NCBI GenBank assembly: GCA_964431545.1
Contig: CAYSLC010000137.1
Location: 1 to 15,489 of the forward strand
Origin: CAYSLC01 sp964431545
GTDB taxonomy: Bacteria > Desulfobacterota > Desulfobacteria > Desulfobacterales > JAABSP01
Length of the DNA stretch: 15,489 bases
Direction of reading: 5' to 3'
Shown piece after piece: positions 1 to 7,162 of this stretch; the stretch's first letter is position 1; each line of letters starts with the position of its first letter. The position numbers and the translations under genes were made by a program. The notes under the pieces are model-generated. The model saw only the letters and a list, made by a program, of their open reading frames with translations, was not told where the DNA came from and searched no databases.

Positions 1-270
1 TTCATCGACTGGATCATGGCCCTGCCGGATGGGATGGAAAAGGCATACCACGAGGAGCTTACGAAATACGAGGAGGAAATCAAGATGCAGTATGTGACCA
101 CCGCCGAGCGGATCGGAACGGAGAAGGGGCGTGAGCAGAAGGCCTTGGAAACGGCCAAGAATCTTTTTTTACTGGGGATCTTGACCGAAGAGCAGATCGC
201 CCAGGCCACTGAGCTGCCCATCGAAGAGGTGCGGCGGATCCATCGGCAATTACGGGATTCAGCCGAATAG
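1..270 (+). CDS. Rpn-family recombination-promoting nuclease / putative transposase, C-terminal part only
   Basis: The reading frame is open from the first base of the window and ends at TAG 268-270, so 89 C-terminal residues are visible and the start lies outside. The segment FIDWIMALPDGMEKAYHEEL, then a charged EEEIKMQYVTTAERIG stretch and a short helical tail, matches the conserved C-terminal region of Rpn (YhgA-like, PD-(D/E)XK superfamily) proteins. These are nucleases that promote RecA-independent recombination and are often annotated as putative transposases. The catalytic PD-(D/E)XK core would be upstream and cannot be checked. The last ~35 residues (LGILTEEQIAQATELPIEEVRRI) look like the small helix-turn-helix-like tail common in this family. 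The CDF gene starts 10 bases downstream on the same strand. Family call is confident; activity is unknown. Confidence 0.8.
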   Translation, partial: FIDWIMALPDGMEKAYHEELTKYEEEIKMQYVTTAERIGTEKGREQKALETAKNLFLLGILTEEQIAQATELPIEEVRRIHRQLRDSAE

Positions 271-280
271 GCCGGTCGGC

Positions 281-1279
281 GTGACAAACGACACCACCCA
301 AACCCGCAAAACCCGCGCCGCCCTGCTGTCGGTGGTCTCCAACACGCTGTTGGTCGCCCTCAAGCTGGCCGTGGGGATGCTCATCGGATCGGTGTCGGTG
401 ATCTCCGAGGCGATCCATTCGGCGGTGGATCTTGTGGCGGCCCTCATCGCCCTGTTCGCCGTCCGGACCTCCAGCAAGCCCGCGGATCACCAGCACCCCT
501 TCGGCCACGGAAAGGTGGAGAACATCTCCGCCGCCGTGGAGGCCCTGCTCATCTTCGTGGCGGCCGGATGGATCATCTTCGAGGCGGTCCACAAGCTCAA
601 CCACCCCGAACCGCTGACCATGGCCGGCTGGGGGGCGGCGGTGATGCTCGTCTCGGCCGTGGCCAACATCCTCGTCTCCCGCCACCTCTTCCGTGTGGGA
701 CGGGAGACCGACTCCCTGGCCCTCCAGGGGGATGCCTGGCACCTGCGGACCGATGTCTATACCTCCCTGGGGGTGATGGCCGCCCTGGGGGTGGTGGCGA
801 TGGGAAGCCGCCTGTTTCCCGGAACCGATCTCCACTGGGTCGACCCGGCGGCGGCCGTGGCCGTGGCCCTGCTGATCCTCAAGGCGGCCTTTCAGCTCAC
901 CGTGGAGTCGACCCGGGACCTCCTCGACGCCACGTTGCCGACGGAGGACCGGCGGATCATCGAGGACCGGATCGCCCGGTTCAGTCCGGGGGTCCGGGGC
1001 TGCCGGGACCTGCGGACCCGGAAGTCGGGCTCCCAACGGTTCGCCGAGGTGACCCTGATCATGGACTCCGGCATGTCGGTGGAGAGTTCCCACCGGATCA
1101 CCGAGTCGGTCTCCGAGGCGATCAACGAGGCCCTGCCCGATACCTCCGTCACCATCCACGTGGAGCCGTGCAACGGCGACTGCGACCCTCCCTGCACCGA
1201 CGAGTGCTTCCTGGACGAGGACCAGCGCCGGCGGATCCGCCGGAAGCGGGATCGGCGTCGGTCCCGGACGCCCGCCTGA
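281..1279 (+). CDS. Cation diffusion facilitator (CDF) family divalent metal efflux transporter
   Basis: 332 aa, the usual length of a bacterial CDF transporter, which exports Zn2+, Fe2+, Mn2+ or similar ions across the inner membrane by proton antiport. The N-terminal ~210 residues contain about six hydrophobic segments. TM2 carries SEAIHSAVD with H46 and D50, and TM5 carries HLRTD with H154 and D158. These fall where the transport site of E. coli YiiP lies (D45, D49, H153, D157), giving an HD-HD quartet like that of zinc-selective mammalian ZnTs rather than the DD-HD of YiiP. The loop HQHPFGHGKVE (H70, H72, H76) is typical. The cytosolic C-terminal domain (about 215-296) ends in the family's HVEP. 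After it comes an unusual tail with C297, C301, C305 and C309 spaced every four residues, then a very basic end. The GTG start gives a normal N-terminus but has no clear ribosome-binding site; it lies 10 bases after the preceding stop. The exported metal cannot be read from sequence. Confidence 0.92.
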   Translation: MTNDTTQTRKTRAALLSVVSNTLLVALKLAVGMLIGSVSVISEAIHSAVDLVAALIALFAVRTSSKPADHQHPFGHGKVENISAAVEALLIFVAAGWIIFEAVHKLNHPEPLTMAGWGAAVMLVSAVANILVSRHLFRVGRETDSLALQGDAWHLRTDVYTSLGVMAALGVVAMGSRLFPGTDLHWVDPAAAVAVALLILKAAFQLTVESTRDLLDATLPTEDRRIIEDRIARFSPGVRGCRDLRTRKSGSQRFAEVTLIMDSGMSVESSHRITESVSEAINEALPDTSVTIHVEPCNGDCDPPCTDECFLDEDQRRRIRRKRDRRRSRTPA

Positions 1280-1361
1280 TGCGCCGGTTCCAGGGCCAAA
1301 CCGGAGGATCGGACCGGAGGATATGCTTTTCTTTCGAAGATCGGCGTGGTACCTTCTCTCC

Positions 1362-1402
1362 GGACGCGACCGGGTTCGGACCCCTTCGGTTGCGTCCGTT
1401 TT
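1362..1402 (+). terminator. Rho-independent-type terminator after the CDF gene
   Basis: An 11-bp stem (GGACGCGACCG at 1362-1372 against CGGTTGCGTCC at 1387-1397, one G·U pair) closes a 14-base loop and is followed by GTTTT. It lies about 80 bases after the CDF stop codon and before the next gene. The T-run is short, so strength is uncertain. A weaker 6-bp inverted repeat (CCGGTT 1284-1289 / AACCGG 1299-1304) sits just after the CDF stop. Nothing else is evident in the 1280-1482 gap apart from the ribosome-binding site of the next gene. Confidence 0.5.
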
Positions 1403-1482
1403 GGGTTCGGCGCCACGGATCGACCGTTGCTCCGATCCCGACTCTGAAACCCACTTTCATCTGAAACAAGGAACGGAACGCG

Positions 1483-2244
1483 ATGTGTAGAGACGGAATA
1501 ATCGGCCGGCGCCTGGGGGGCTTCGTCCTCGCGGCCCTGACATTGATTCTGGCCATGGCCGGGCTCGGCTGCGACGAAAGCCGAACCCCGGACATGGAAA
1601 GCGGCGTCTTCCTGGACGCCGCCGTCCAGGGCCTCCATTATGAATCGATCACCCACTCCGGCACCACCGGCGCCGACGGCGGGTTCTTCTACGAGGAGGG
1701 AGAGACCGTCACCTTCTTCATCGGCGGTCTGGTCCTCGGCCGGGGCCCGGCCGGACCCCGGATGACCCCCCTCGATCTGGTCCCCGATGCCGCGGACGAG
1801 ACCCATCCCGGGGTGGTCAACCGGGTCCGGTTGATCCAGTCCCTCGACCGGGACGGGGACCCGGAGAACGGCATCACCATCACCCCGGAGATCGCCGCCG
1901 AGGCGGCCGGGTGGGAGATCGACTTTGGCCGGCCCGTGGCCGATTTCGAGCAGGACCCCCAGGTGACCGGGCTCCTGGATACCTTGAGCGGCATGGGACG
2001 GTTCTCCGACGGGGAGCCGCGCCGATTGCGGGAGATGGATGCGGCCCTGGACCACTTCCGGCGGACCCTCGATGGCGCGGACGACCCCCAAGATCCGACC
2101 GACCCGACCGACCCGACCGACCCGACCGATCCGGGCGGTGGCGGTGACGGGGGCGACGGCGGCGGCTCCGGCGGTGGGAGCGGTGGTGGCGGCGGCAGCG
2201 GTGGCGGCGACAGTGGCGGCGGAGACAGCGGCGGCGGTGGGTGA
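1483..2244 (+). CDS. Secreted, probable lipoprotein with DPT repeats and Gly/Ser/Asp-rich tail
   Basis: 253 aa. The N-terminus has the shape of an export signal: R9-R10, a hydrophobic stretch about 12-28, then GLGC with Cys30 as candidate lipidation site. The lipobox is imperfect (Gly at -3), so ordinary secretion is possible. Residues about 40-90 (SGVFLDAAVQGLHYES, GTTGADGGFFYEEGETVTF, then a GGLVLG turn) form a small beta-type domain often found in surface or periplasmic lipoproteins of proteobacteria; its function is not known to me. Residues 86-200 continue with MTPLDLVPDAADE and LIQSLDRDGDPENGITI. From residue 204 come four Asp-Pro-Thr repeats, and from 218 to the end an almost pure Gly/Asp/Ser tail. 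The stop is followed in frame by a second stop at 2254-2256, so the tail is the true end. AAGGAA at 1468-1473 is the ribosome-binding site, 9 bases before ATG. No enzymatic motif is seen. Confidence 0.75.
   Translation: MCRDGIIGRRLGGFVLAALTLILAMAGLGCDESRTPDMESGVFLDAAVQGLHYESITHSGTTGADGGFFYEEGETVTFFIGGLVLGRGPAGPRMTPLDLVPDAADETHPGVVNRVRLIQSLDRDGDPENGITITPEIAAEAAGWEIDFGRPVADFEQDPQVTGLLDTLSGMGRFSDGEPRRLREMDAALDHFRRTLDGADDPQDPTDPTDPTDPTDPGGGGDGGDGGGSGGGSGGGGGSGGGDSGGGDSGGGG
2092..2133 (+). repeat. 9-bp tandem repeat encoding Asp-Pro-Thr
   Basis: Four copies of GAYCCGACC (the first begins GAT, the next three GAC) followed by a partial fifth copy GATCCG encode DPTDPTDPTDPTDP in the lipoprotein-like gene. 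The near-identical DNA suggests slipped-strand copy-number variation that would keep the frame. It joins the folded part to the Gly-rich tail, consistent with a spacer. Confidence 0.8.
2134..2241 (+). repeat. GGC/GGT-rich low-complexity tract (Gly/Ser/Asp tail)
   Basis: 108 bases made almost only of GGN codons interspersed with GAC and AGC, giving 36 residues of Gly with scattered Asp and Ser. It is the 3' end of the lipoprotein-like gene. It shows GGCGGCGACAGTGGC-like internal repetition rather than a fixed unit. The predicted product is a flexible, hydrophilic tail. Confidence 0.75.
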
Positions 2245-2258
2245 GGGTGCGGATAGCC

Positions 2259-2277
2259 CATCGTCGGTCCGACGATG
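2259..2277. other. Small perfect inverted repeat after the lipoprotein-like gene
   Basis: CATCGTCG (2259-2266), a 3-base loop and CGACGATG (2270-2277) form a perfect 8-bp stem 15 bases after the stop codon. No T-run follows. It may act with the stronger hairpin at 2294-2324, or protect the 3' end of the mRNA. Confidence 0.4.
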
Positions 2278-2293
2278 AATCATTCGGAATGGA

Positions 2294-2324
2294 GCGGATC
2301 GGCCCGGATTCCGGGCCGATCCGC
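2294..2324. terminator. Bidirectional terminator-like hairpin between convergent genes
   Basis: GCGGATCGGCCCGG (2294-2307), loop ATT, and CCGGGCCGATCCGC (2311-2324) form a perfect 14-bp GC-rich stem. It lies exactly between the convergent 3' ends of the lipoprotein-like gene (ends 2244) and cutA (ends 2336). There is no T-run on either side, so it may stop transcription only partly or act as an mRNA 3'-end stabiliser, but its position fits a shared terminator. Confidence 0.6.
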
Positions 2325-2335
2325 ATTGTCACCCC

Positions 2336-2668
2336 TCAGCAGCCTCCGGTCACCCCGTCGATCCACCCCAGGTACCGGTCGAGCCCGTTGTTCACCGGCA
2401 CGGAGACGATCTCCGGCGTCTCGTAGGCGTGGTTCTCGGTGATGAACCGCTCCACCTCCCCGTATCGATCGTCCCGGGTCTTGATGAGGAGCAGCACCTC
2501 CTCATCCTGTTCGATCTTCTCCTTCCACTCATAGACGCTGGTGATGGGCAGGAGCTGGACGCAGGCGGCCAGCCGGTTCTTGACCAGCCCCCCCGCGAGT
2601 TTCTCGGCATCCTCCCGGCTTCCGCAGGTGGTCAGGACCACGCAGTAGGCTTGGGCGCCGTCGGTCAT
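2336..2668 (-). CDS. cutA: Divalent-cation tolerance protein CutA
   Basis: 110 aa, the standard length of CutA1, a small PII-like trimeric protein linked to copper and divalent-metal tolerance in E. coli although its molecular role is still debated. Family signatures are present: VVLTTCGS near the N-terminus, NRLAACVQ (31-38), ITSVYEWK (42-49), EEVLLLIKT (56-64) and NHAYETPEIVSV, then a final LGWI. The start is supported by a strong ribosome-binding site AAAGGAGG (2682-2675) 6 bases before ATG. It lies 44 bases after the stop of the 815-aa dynamin-like gene on the same strand with no terminator seen between, so it is probably the last gene of that operon. Confidence 0.95.
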   Translation of the reverse strand: MTDGAQAYCVVLTTCGSREDAEKLAGGLVKNRLAACVQLLPITSVYEWKEKIEQDEEVLLLIKTRDDRYGEVERFITENHAYETPEIVSVPVNNGLDRYLGWIDGVTGGC

Positions 2669-2712
2669 GATACGCCTCCTTTCGGGCTTTTATTGTTTGT
2701 CTCTTACCTTCG

Positions 2713-5160
2713 TCACCGGGATGACGGCGGTTCATCGTCACCTTCGGCGGGCAGCTCGGCGGATACCTCCGCGATGAAGGCCTCCACCTCCCGCAGCAGG
2801 GGAAGGATCTCCGTCTCCCGGACACGGCGGGCCTGCCGGGCCGAGGCGGTCCGTCCCTGACGGCCTCCGGCCAGATCCTCGGCCAGGGCCTCCTTCCGTG
2901 CCTCCAGCGCCCGCCGGGGATCTTCCAGGGCGGACAGAAACGCCCGCCGGTGGCGCTCCCGGATCTCCGAGGAGAACCGCCGGGCCGCTTCCCGGACATC
3001 CGGGGCCATCTCTTGGTAGATCTCGGCCAGTGCCGGGGAGAGCCGGCGCCGCAGGTCGTCCTCCCCGGACCGGAGGCTTCCCCGGGCGACGCCGGCCAGA
3101 AGGAGCCCCGCGGCCAGCGCCGCGGCCGAGGCGGCGGCCGCCCAGGCCAGGCGGGTGGCCCAGAAAAAGAGCGATCCCAGGGCCCCGGAAGCGGCGACGG
3201 CGCCGCCGATACCCGCCCCGGTCAGGTTTTTACCCCGGATCTCTTCCATAAGGGCGGTCCCCTGCAGGGCCTGGAGGAGCTGTCCGCGATCGAGGTCCGG
3301 AGCGACCCCGTACGCGGGCAGGGGCGCCCCCGAGAGGACCGGGCCGGCCTCGGACGCGGACCGCTCCCAGAGGCGCCGGAGCCGCCGGCGCACGTACCGG
3401 ACCCGCTCTTCGATCTCCCGGTCATAGAGGGGGTGGCGCCGGTCCTTGATCTCCGCCACCCACCCCTGGACGACGTTTCTGCAGTCCCGGTCGATCTCCC
3501 GGGCGATGATCCCCGTGATCCGGGGCTCCAGGGCGCTCCGGTCCGCCAGGGCCGCGGAGATGGGTCCCGTGGTCCCCACTTCGGACGTGATCCCCTCGAT
3601 GATGCGGCCGCAGACCCGGTCCCGGCGGTCGGCGATCCGGGACCAGAGATCGTCGGCCAGCCGTTGGTCGGGCTCCGTCACCTCCAGGCGGCTGATGATG
3701 ATGCGGCCGTCCAGCAGAAACTTGCGGAGGGCCTCTTCCGCATCCGCCATTTCCGACCGCAGGGCCTTCTCCGCCTTGAGGGCCGCCTCCTCCCGGCTCC
3801 TCAGCGCCGCCTCGACCCTTTTGAGGGCGTCCCGGGCCAGGCACGCGCCGTTGTCGAGGAGCAGGGTCCGGGCCTTCTTCCGGACCACCGTCCCCTCCAC
3901 CATCCCCATGAGCCGGTCGAGGCCGGCGACCCGGCGGACGCGGCGGATCCAGGCCTCGGGGGGCTCGGTTCCGGGATCCTGGGGATCCGGCGCCAGGGCC
4001 GCCATCCAGCCTTGGATCGACGCCCGGAGTTCGGCTTCGATGGCGCCGCCCTCCCGAAGCGCCCTGTCGGCTTGGACCGCCTCCAGGGAAAGCCGGGCGT
4101 GGTAGAGGGCGTGGTCCCCCTCCGTCACGGGGTAGCCGTTTCGGCCCAGGGTCTCCATGCCGGCGGTCCGGATCCGCTCCCCCTGGGCCAGGGTGAGCCC
4201 CCGGAGGTTCCACCCGAAGAAGAGCTTGTAGGTCATGCCGTTCTCCCGGATGAAGTCGAGGGCCTGAAGATCGGAAAGCTTCAGGGGCCGGGCCGCATCC
4301 ATGACGTAGAGGATGGCGTCGGCCCGGAACATCGCCTCCCGGGCCACCCGGCTGTCCCACGCGCTGGCGAAGAGGCCCGGACAGTCGGTGAGGACACACC
4401 CCAGCCGGCCCAGGTTCTCCGACCGGATCCGCAGGCGGACCCCGGCGATGAAGGCGAAGAGGACCTCCTCCAGGGCGAAGCGGGCCGGGTCCCGGTCGGC
4501 CCATCGGATCTCCCAGTCCGGGGGGAAGACGATCATCCGGCCCGCCTCCTTGAGGGAAAATTCGGACCGTTTCCGGTATGCGCTGAGGGCCGGATCTCCC
4601 CAGTAACGGGCGGCCAGGGCCGCGGCCCGGAGGAGATCGAGACGATCCCCGCGGCCCGAATCCCCGCCGCCGGCCCGGTCCCACCCTCGTTCCGTGGCCG
4701 CCGCCACCAGCCGCCGGTCCCGGGGATCGTCCAGGTTGAGGTCGGCCGCCGCCAGGGCCGGGGACATTTCCCGGAAGCGGCTTTCGTCCAGATCGATCAG
4801 GTGGGGCAGGAGAACTTCGATGAAGCCGGCGGCCAACTGGGCGGAATCCCGCCACCGGACATGGGCGACCTCCGGCGCTTCCGGGTCGGAGAGGGGTTCG
4901 ACGGCGGCCCGGCAGGCGCTGGTCTTCACCCCGTGGCCGGCCGGGCTCAGAGGGCGGCCGTCGCACAGGGCGTTGAAGGTGGTCGACTTTCCCCCCTGGA
5001 ACTCCCCGATCAGGGCGATTTCGAAGGCGTTCTCCGCCGCCTTGCGGCGGAGCCGGTCCAAACGGCGCCGGGCCTCCGTATCCACCGCCGGCAGGGCGGC
5101 GGTCCGCTCCAGGAGCATGGCCATGCGGTCCCTGCGCGCCGTGTACCCGTCAGGATTCAT
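2713..5160 (-). CDS. Dynamin-like GTPase with C-terminal membrane hairpin (third gene of the cluster)
   Basis: 815 aa. G1/P-loop GEFQGGKST at 52-60, G2 candidate T80 in VKTSAC, G3 DCPG at 259-262 followed by LFAS. After G3 the chain runs DAILYVMDAARPL, as in dynamin-family GTPases. At the G4 position (about 314-320, FFGWNLR) no N/TKxD is present. About 200 residues separate G1 from G3, against roughly 100 in classical dynamin, so there is a large insertion. Residues about 440-480 are a strongly charged helix likely to be a coiled coil. Residues about 648-692 are an Ala/Gly/Leu-rich double hydrophobic segment that could form a membrane hairpin or paddle. A charged helical region follows to the end. 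Bacterial dynamin-like proteins hydrolyse GTP to oligomerise on and remodel membranes. The ATG overlaps the end of the 670-aa gene by 11 bases. Family call is firm; the cellular role is unknown. Confidence 0.85.
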   Translation of the reverse strand: MNPDGYTARRDRMAMLLERTAALPAVDTEARRRLDRLRRKAAENAFEIALIGEFQGGKSTTFNALCDGRPLSPAGHGVKTSACRAAVEPLSDPEAPEVAHVRWRDSAQLAAGFIEVLLPHLIDLDESRFREMSPALAAADLNLDDPRDRRLVAAATERGWDRAGGGDSGRGDRLDLLRAAALAARYWGDPALSAYRKRSEFSLKEAGRMIVFPPDWEIRWADRDPARFALEEVLFAFIAGVRLRIRSENLGRLGCVLTDCPGLFASAWDSRVAREAMFRADAILYVMDAARPLKLSDLQALDFIRENGMTYKLFFGWNLRGLTLAQGERIRTAGMETLGRNGYPVTEGDHALYHARLSLEAVQADRALREGGAIEAELRASIQGWMAALAPDPQDPGTEPPEAWIRRVRRVAGLDRLMGMVEGTVVRKKARTLLLDNGACLARDALKRVEAALRSREEAALKAEKALRSEMADAEEALRKFLLDGRIIISRLEVTEPDQRLADDLWSRIADRRDRVCGRIIEGITSEVGTTGPISAALADRSALEPRITGIIAREIDRDCRNVVQGWVAEIKDRRHPLYDREIEERVRYVRRRLRRLWERSASEAGPVLSGAPLPAYGVAPDLDRGQLLQALQGTALMEEIRGKNLTGAGIGGAVAASGALGSLFFWATRLAWAAAASAAALAAGLLLAGVARGSLRSGEDDLRRRLSPALAEIYQEMAPDVREAARRFSSEIRERHRRAFLSALEDPRRALEARKEALAEDLAGGRQGRTASARQARRVRETEILPLLREVEAFIAEVSAELPAEGDDEPPSSR

Positions 5161-7162
5161 CGGCGGGGCGCAGTTCCTCCAGGGTCGCTTTCAGGCGCCG
5201 CAGCGTTTCTCTTCGCCGGGGATCCGGCGGCCCCTGATCGCCCCTGGCCACGGCGGCCCGGAGGGTCCGGATCCGCTCCTCGCCGTGGGCCTCCCATTCG
5301 GCCGTAAACCGGTCCCGCACCGCCTGGAACCCGACCTTGAGCCGGGCCGGCAGCTCCGCCTTCAGGCGTCCGAGGCTCTTTTCCAGGGAGTTCTTGACCT
5401 GCCGGCGGAGGACGGCGGTCGCCAGATTGGCGGGCATGGCCCGGTTGAGGAGGGGGATCTCCTCGGCCAGGAGCCGGACCAGGACCCGGGCCACCGGCCG
5501 GAAGGGGCCCACCAGGGCGAAGACCGAGAAGTCGAGGGCCAGCACGGCAAAGGGGGGGACGTGGGAGAGGGGGCCGCCGTCGATGGAAAGGTCCCGTCCC
5601 ACCGCCGCCTCCAGGGGCTCGAAAAGGACCCGGCCCCGGGCGCTGTATCGGGCGGCCAGGTCTTCGATCTCCCGCCGGGCCGCGGCGGCCAGCTCGAAGA
5701 AGAGGGCCTCCACATCCGCCTTGATCAGCCCCCCGGCCCGATTGAGGCGGTCCTGGAGCCCCCCCAGGTCGGCGCAGGCGTCGAAGCCGGCCAGGTATTC
5801 CCCCATGATCCGGTCGAGGCCGGCCAGGGCCCCCCGGACGAAATCGCCCTCGATCCGGGAGAGTTCCGTCGTGAGCTTTTCGGCCAGGGCCCGGTGTTCC
5901 TCCCGGACGGCCGCCTCCCGGGCCTGGAGCCGCTCCGCCGCCTCCCGGCGTTCGGTATCGGTCCGCTCCATGGCCGACAGCTCCGCGCCGCACCGGGCCA
6001 GGGCGAGGTCGATCTGGGTCTCCAGGACGTGGGCGGCCCGTTCCAGCCGCCCCGGCCGGACGTTCTCCCGGATGAAGTCGATGAGAATCGCTTCCAGCTC
6101 CCGGATCCCCACCGCCACCCGGCTCCGCTCCCCGGATGGGACCGACGCCTCCCGGACGGGCCGGGAGGTCTCTCCCAGGAGGCCGCCGATCACCGAATCG
6201 ACCTTGCGCCGGCTCTCCCCCGGCGCCGGAGCAGGCGGGGCGTCGGACGCTTCGATGCGGTCGCCCAGGGCGGGGGCCGGGGTGTGGGCGTCCGCCTCGG
6301 GATCGCCGCCGGGGTCCCGAAGGTTGACCATGGCCGCCGGGATCCCTTCCCGGCCGACGGCCGCCAGCTGGGCCCGGATGTTGGCCAGCAGGTTCTCCTT
6401 CCGGGGGTCCGGGAGGATCCCGGCATTGGGGTCGTAGGTGACCACCACCAGGACCCGTCCCAGCCCCTCGCCGAAGACCCGCCCGGAGAGGAACTCCGTC
6501 TCCATGTTGGAGAGCTGCCGGGCCGTAGTGACGAAGAGGACCACGTCCGCCTCCGGGATGATCCCGTAGGTGGTCGCCAGTACCGCCTCGTTGACGGAGT
6601 TGATTCCGGGCGTGTCGATGAGGGTCAGACCCGCCAGGTTTTCGGCCGGCCAATGGATCCGCACCCTGGCGGTGCGGGCGGAGAGTTCGGATCGCCGCTC
6701 CGAGGTCTCGGCGGCGGTATGAGCCCGGATCTCTTCCGGGGAGGGGTCCGGGATCCGGAGGGGTTCCCCCTCTTCGCCGGTGAGGGTCTCCCGGACCAGC
6801 CGCCCCTCCGTAAACGGGTGCTCGGTCTCCTGGGCGGCGGTCCGCTGGGGGACCACCTCCAGGAGCCGGTCCGGTCCGTACCGGATCTCCGTGGGAACGG
6901 CGGTGGCCTCCATGATGTCGGTGAACAGGATGTCGTCCTTCAGAAAGACCCGGTTGATGAGGGTCGATTTCCCGGCCTTGAACTCCCCGACCACGGCGAT
7001 CTTGTAGGTCCCCTCGGCCAGGTTGTCCGCCTCCGCCTCCAGGCGGTCCGCGATATCGGCGTATCCGGCCGGCGCCACCGCGGCGGCGGCCGTCCGGAAC
7101 CGCCGCATCAGGTCGTATTTCCGGCCCGTCCCCGCGCGCTCCGTCCGTTTCGTCTGTTCCAT
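5150..7162 (-). CDS. Dynamin-like GTPase (second gene of the cluster)
   Basis: 670 aa from the ATG at 7162. This start is preferred over one 43 codons upstream because it overlaps the previous stop as TAATG, and because the extra 43 residues are a Pro/Gly/Arg-rich shadow of the upstream gene's end. G1 GEFKAGKST at 59-67 is followed by the switch I signature EATAVPTEI (G2, T87) and by G3 DTPGINS at 183-189, then ADVVLFVTTARQLSN. This is the most typical dynamin-like member of the three. At the G4 position it reads VVTYDP (240-245) instead of N/TKxD. A Pro/Ala-rich stretch (about 285-345) separates the GTPase domain from a long helical stalk region (about 370-520). Residues about 534-566 are hydrophobic (VPPFAVLALDFSVFALVG) and could be the membrane-contacting paddle. 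It probably works with the neighbouring GTPases by hetero-oligomerisation, as known for paired bacterial dynamins. Confidence 0.88.
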   Translation of the reverse strand: MEQTKRTERAGTGRKYDLMRRFRTAAAAVAPAGYADIADRLEAEADNLAEGTYKIAVVGEFKAGKSTLINRVFLKDDILFTDIMEATAVPTEIRYGPDRLLEVVPQRTAAQETEHPFTEGRLVRETLTGEEGEPLRIPDPSPEEIRAHTAAETSERRSELSARTARVRIHWPAENLAGLTLIDTPGINSVNEAVLATTYGIIPEADVVLFVTTARQLSNMETEFLSGRVFGEGLGRVLVVVTYDPNAGILPDPRKENLLANIRAQLAAVGREGIPAAMVNLRDPGGDPEADAHTPAPALGDRIEASDAPPAPAPGESRRKVDSVIGGLLGETSRPVREASVPSGERSRVAVGIRELEAILIDFIRENVRPGRLERAAHVLETQIDLALARCGAELSAMERTDTERREAAERLQAREAAVREEHRALAEKLTTELSRIEGDFVRGALAGLDRIMGEYLAGFDACADLGGLQDRLNRAGGLIKADVEALFFELAAAARREIEDLAARYSARGRVLFEPLEAAVGRDLSIDGGPLSHVPPFAVLALDFSVFALVGPFRPVARVLVRLLAEEIPLLNRAMPANLATAVLRRQVKNSLEKSLGRLKAELPARLKVGFQAVRDRFTAEWEAHGEERIRTLRAAVARGDQGPPDPRRRETLRRLKATLEELRPADES

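Noticed and set aside
1280..1482. A small gene between the CDF and lipoprotein-like genes
   Set aside because: The only open frame is the tail of a shadow ORF without its own start signal; the region holds a terminator-like hairpin and a ribosome-binding site.
2092..2241. Repeat tract as a CRISPR array or minisatellite unrelated to coding
   Set aside because: The unit is 9 bp without spacers, stays in frame and encodes DPT followed by a Gly-rich tail; it is part of the gene.
2134..2260. Frameshift cutting off a C-terminal domain of the lipoprotein-like protein
   Set aside because: No frame downstream of the Gly tail shows a conserved domain before the hairpins and the convergent cutA, so there is nothing to join back on.
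80..2283. Minus-strand frames opposite the CDF and lipoprotein-like genes (80-1159 and 892-2283)
   Set aside because: Composition is His/Arg/Gly/Ala-biased and they cross the clear gene boundaries and terminator on the plus strand; they are shadows.
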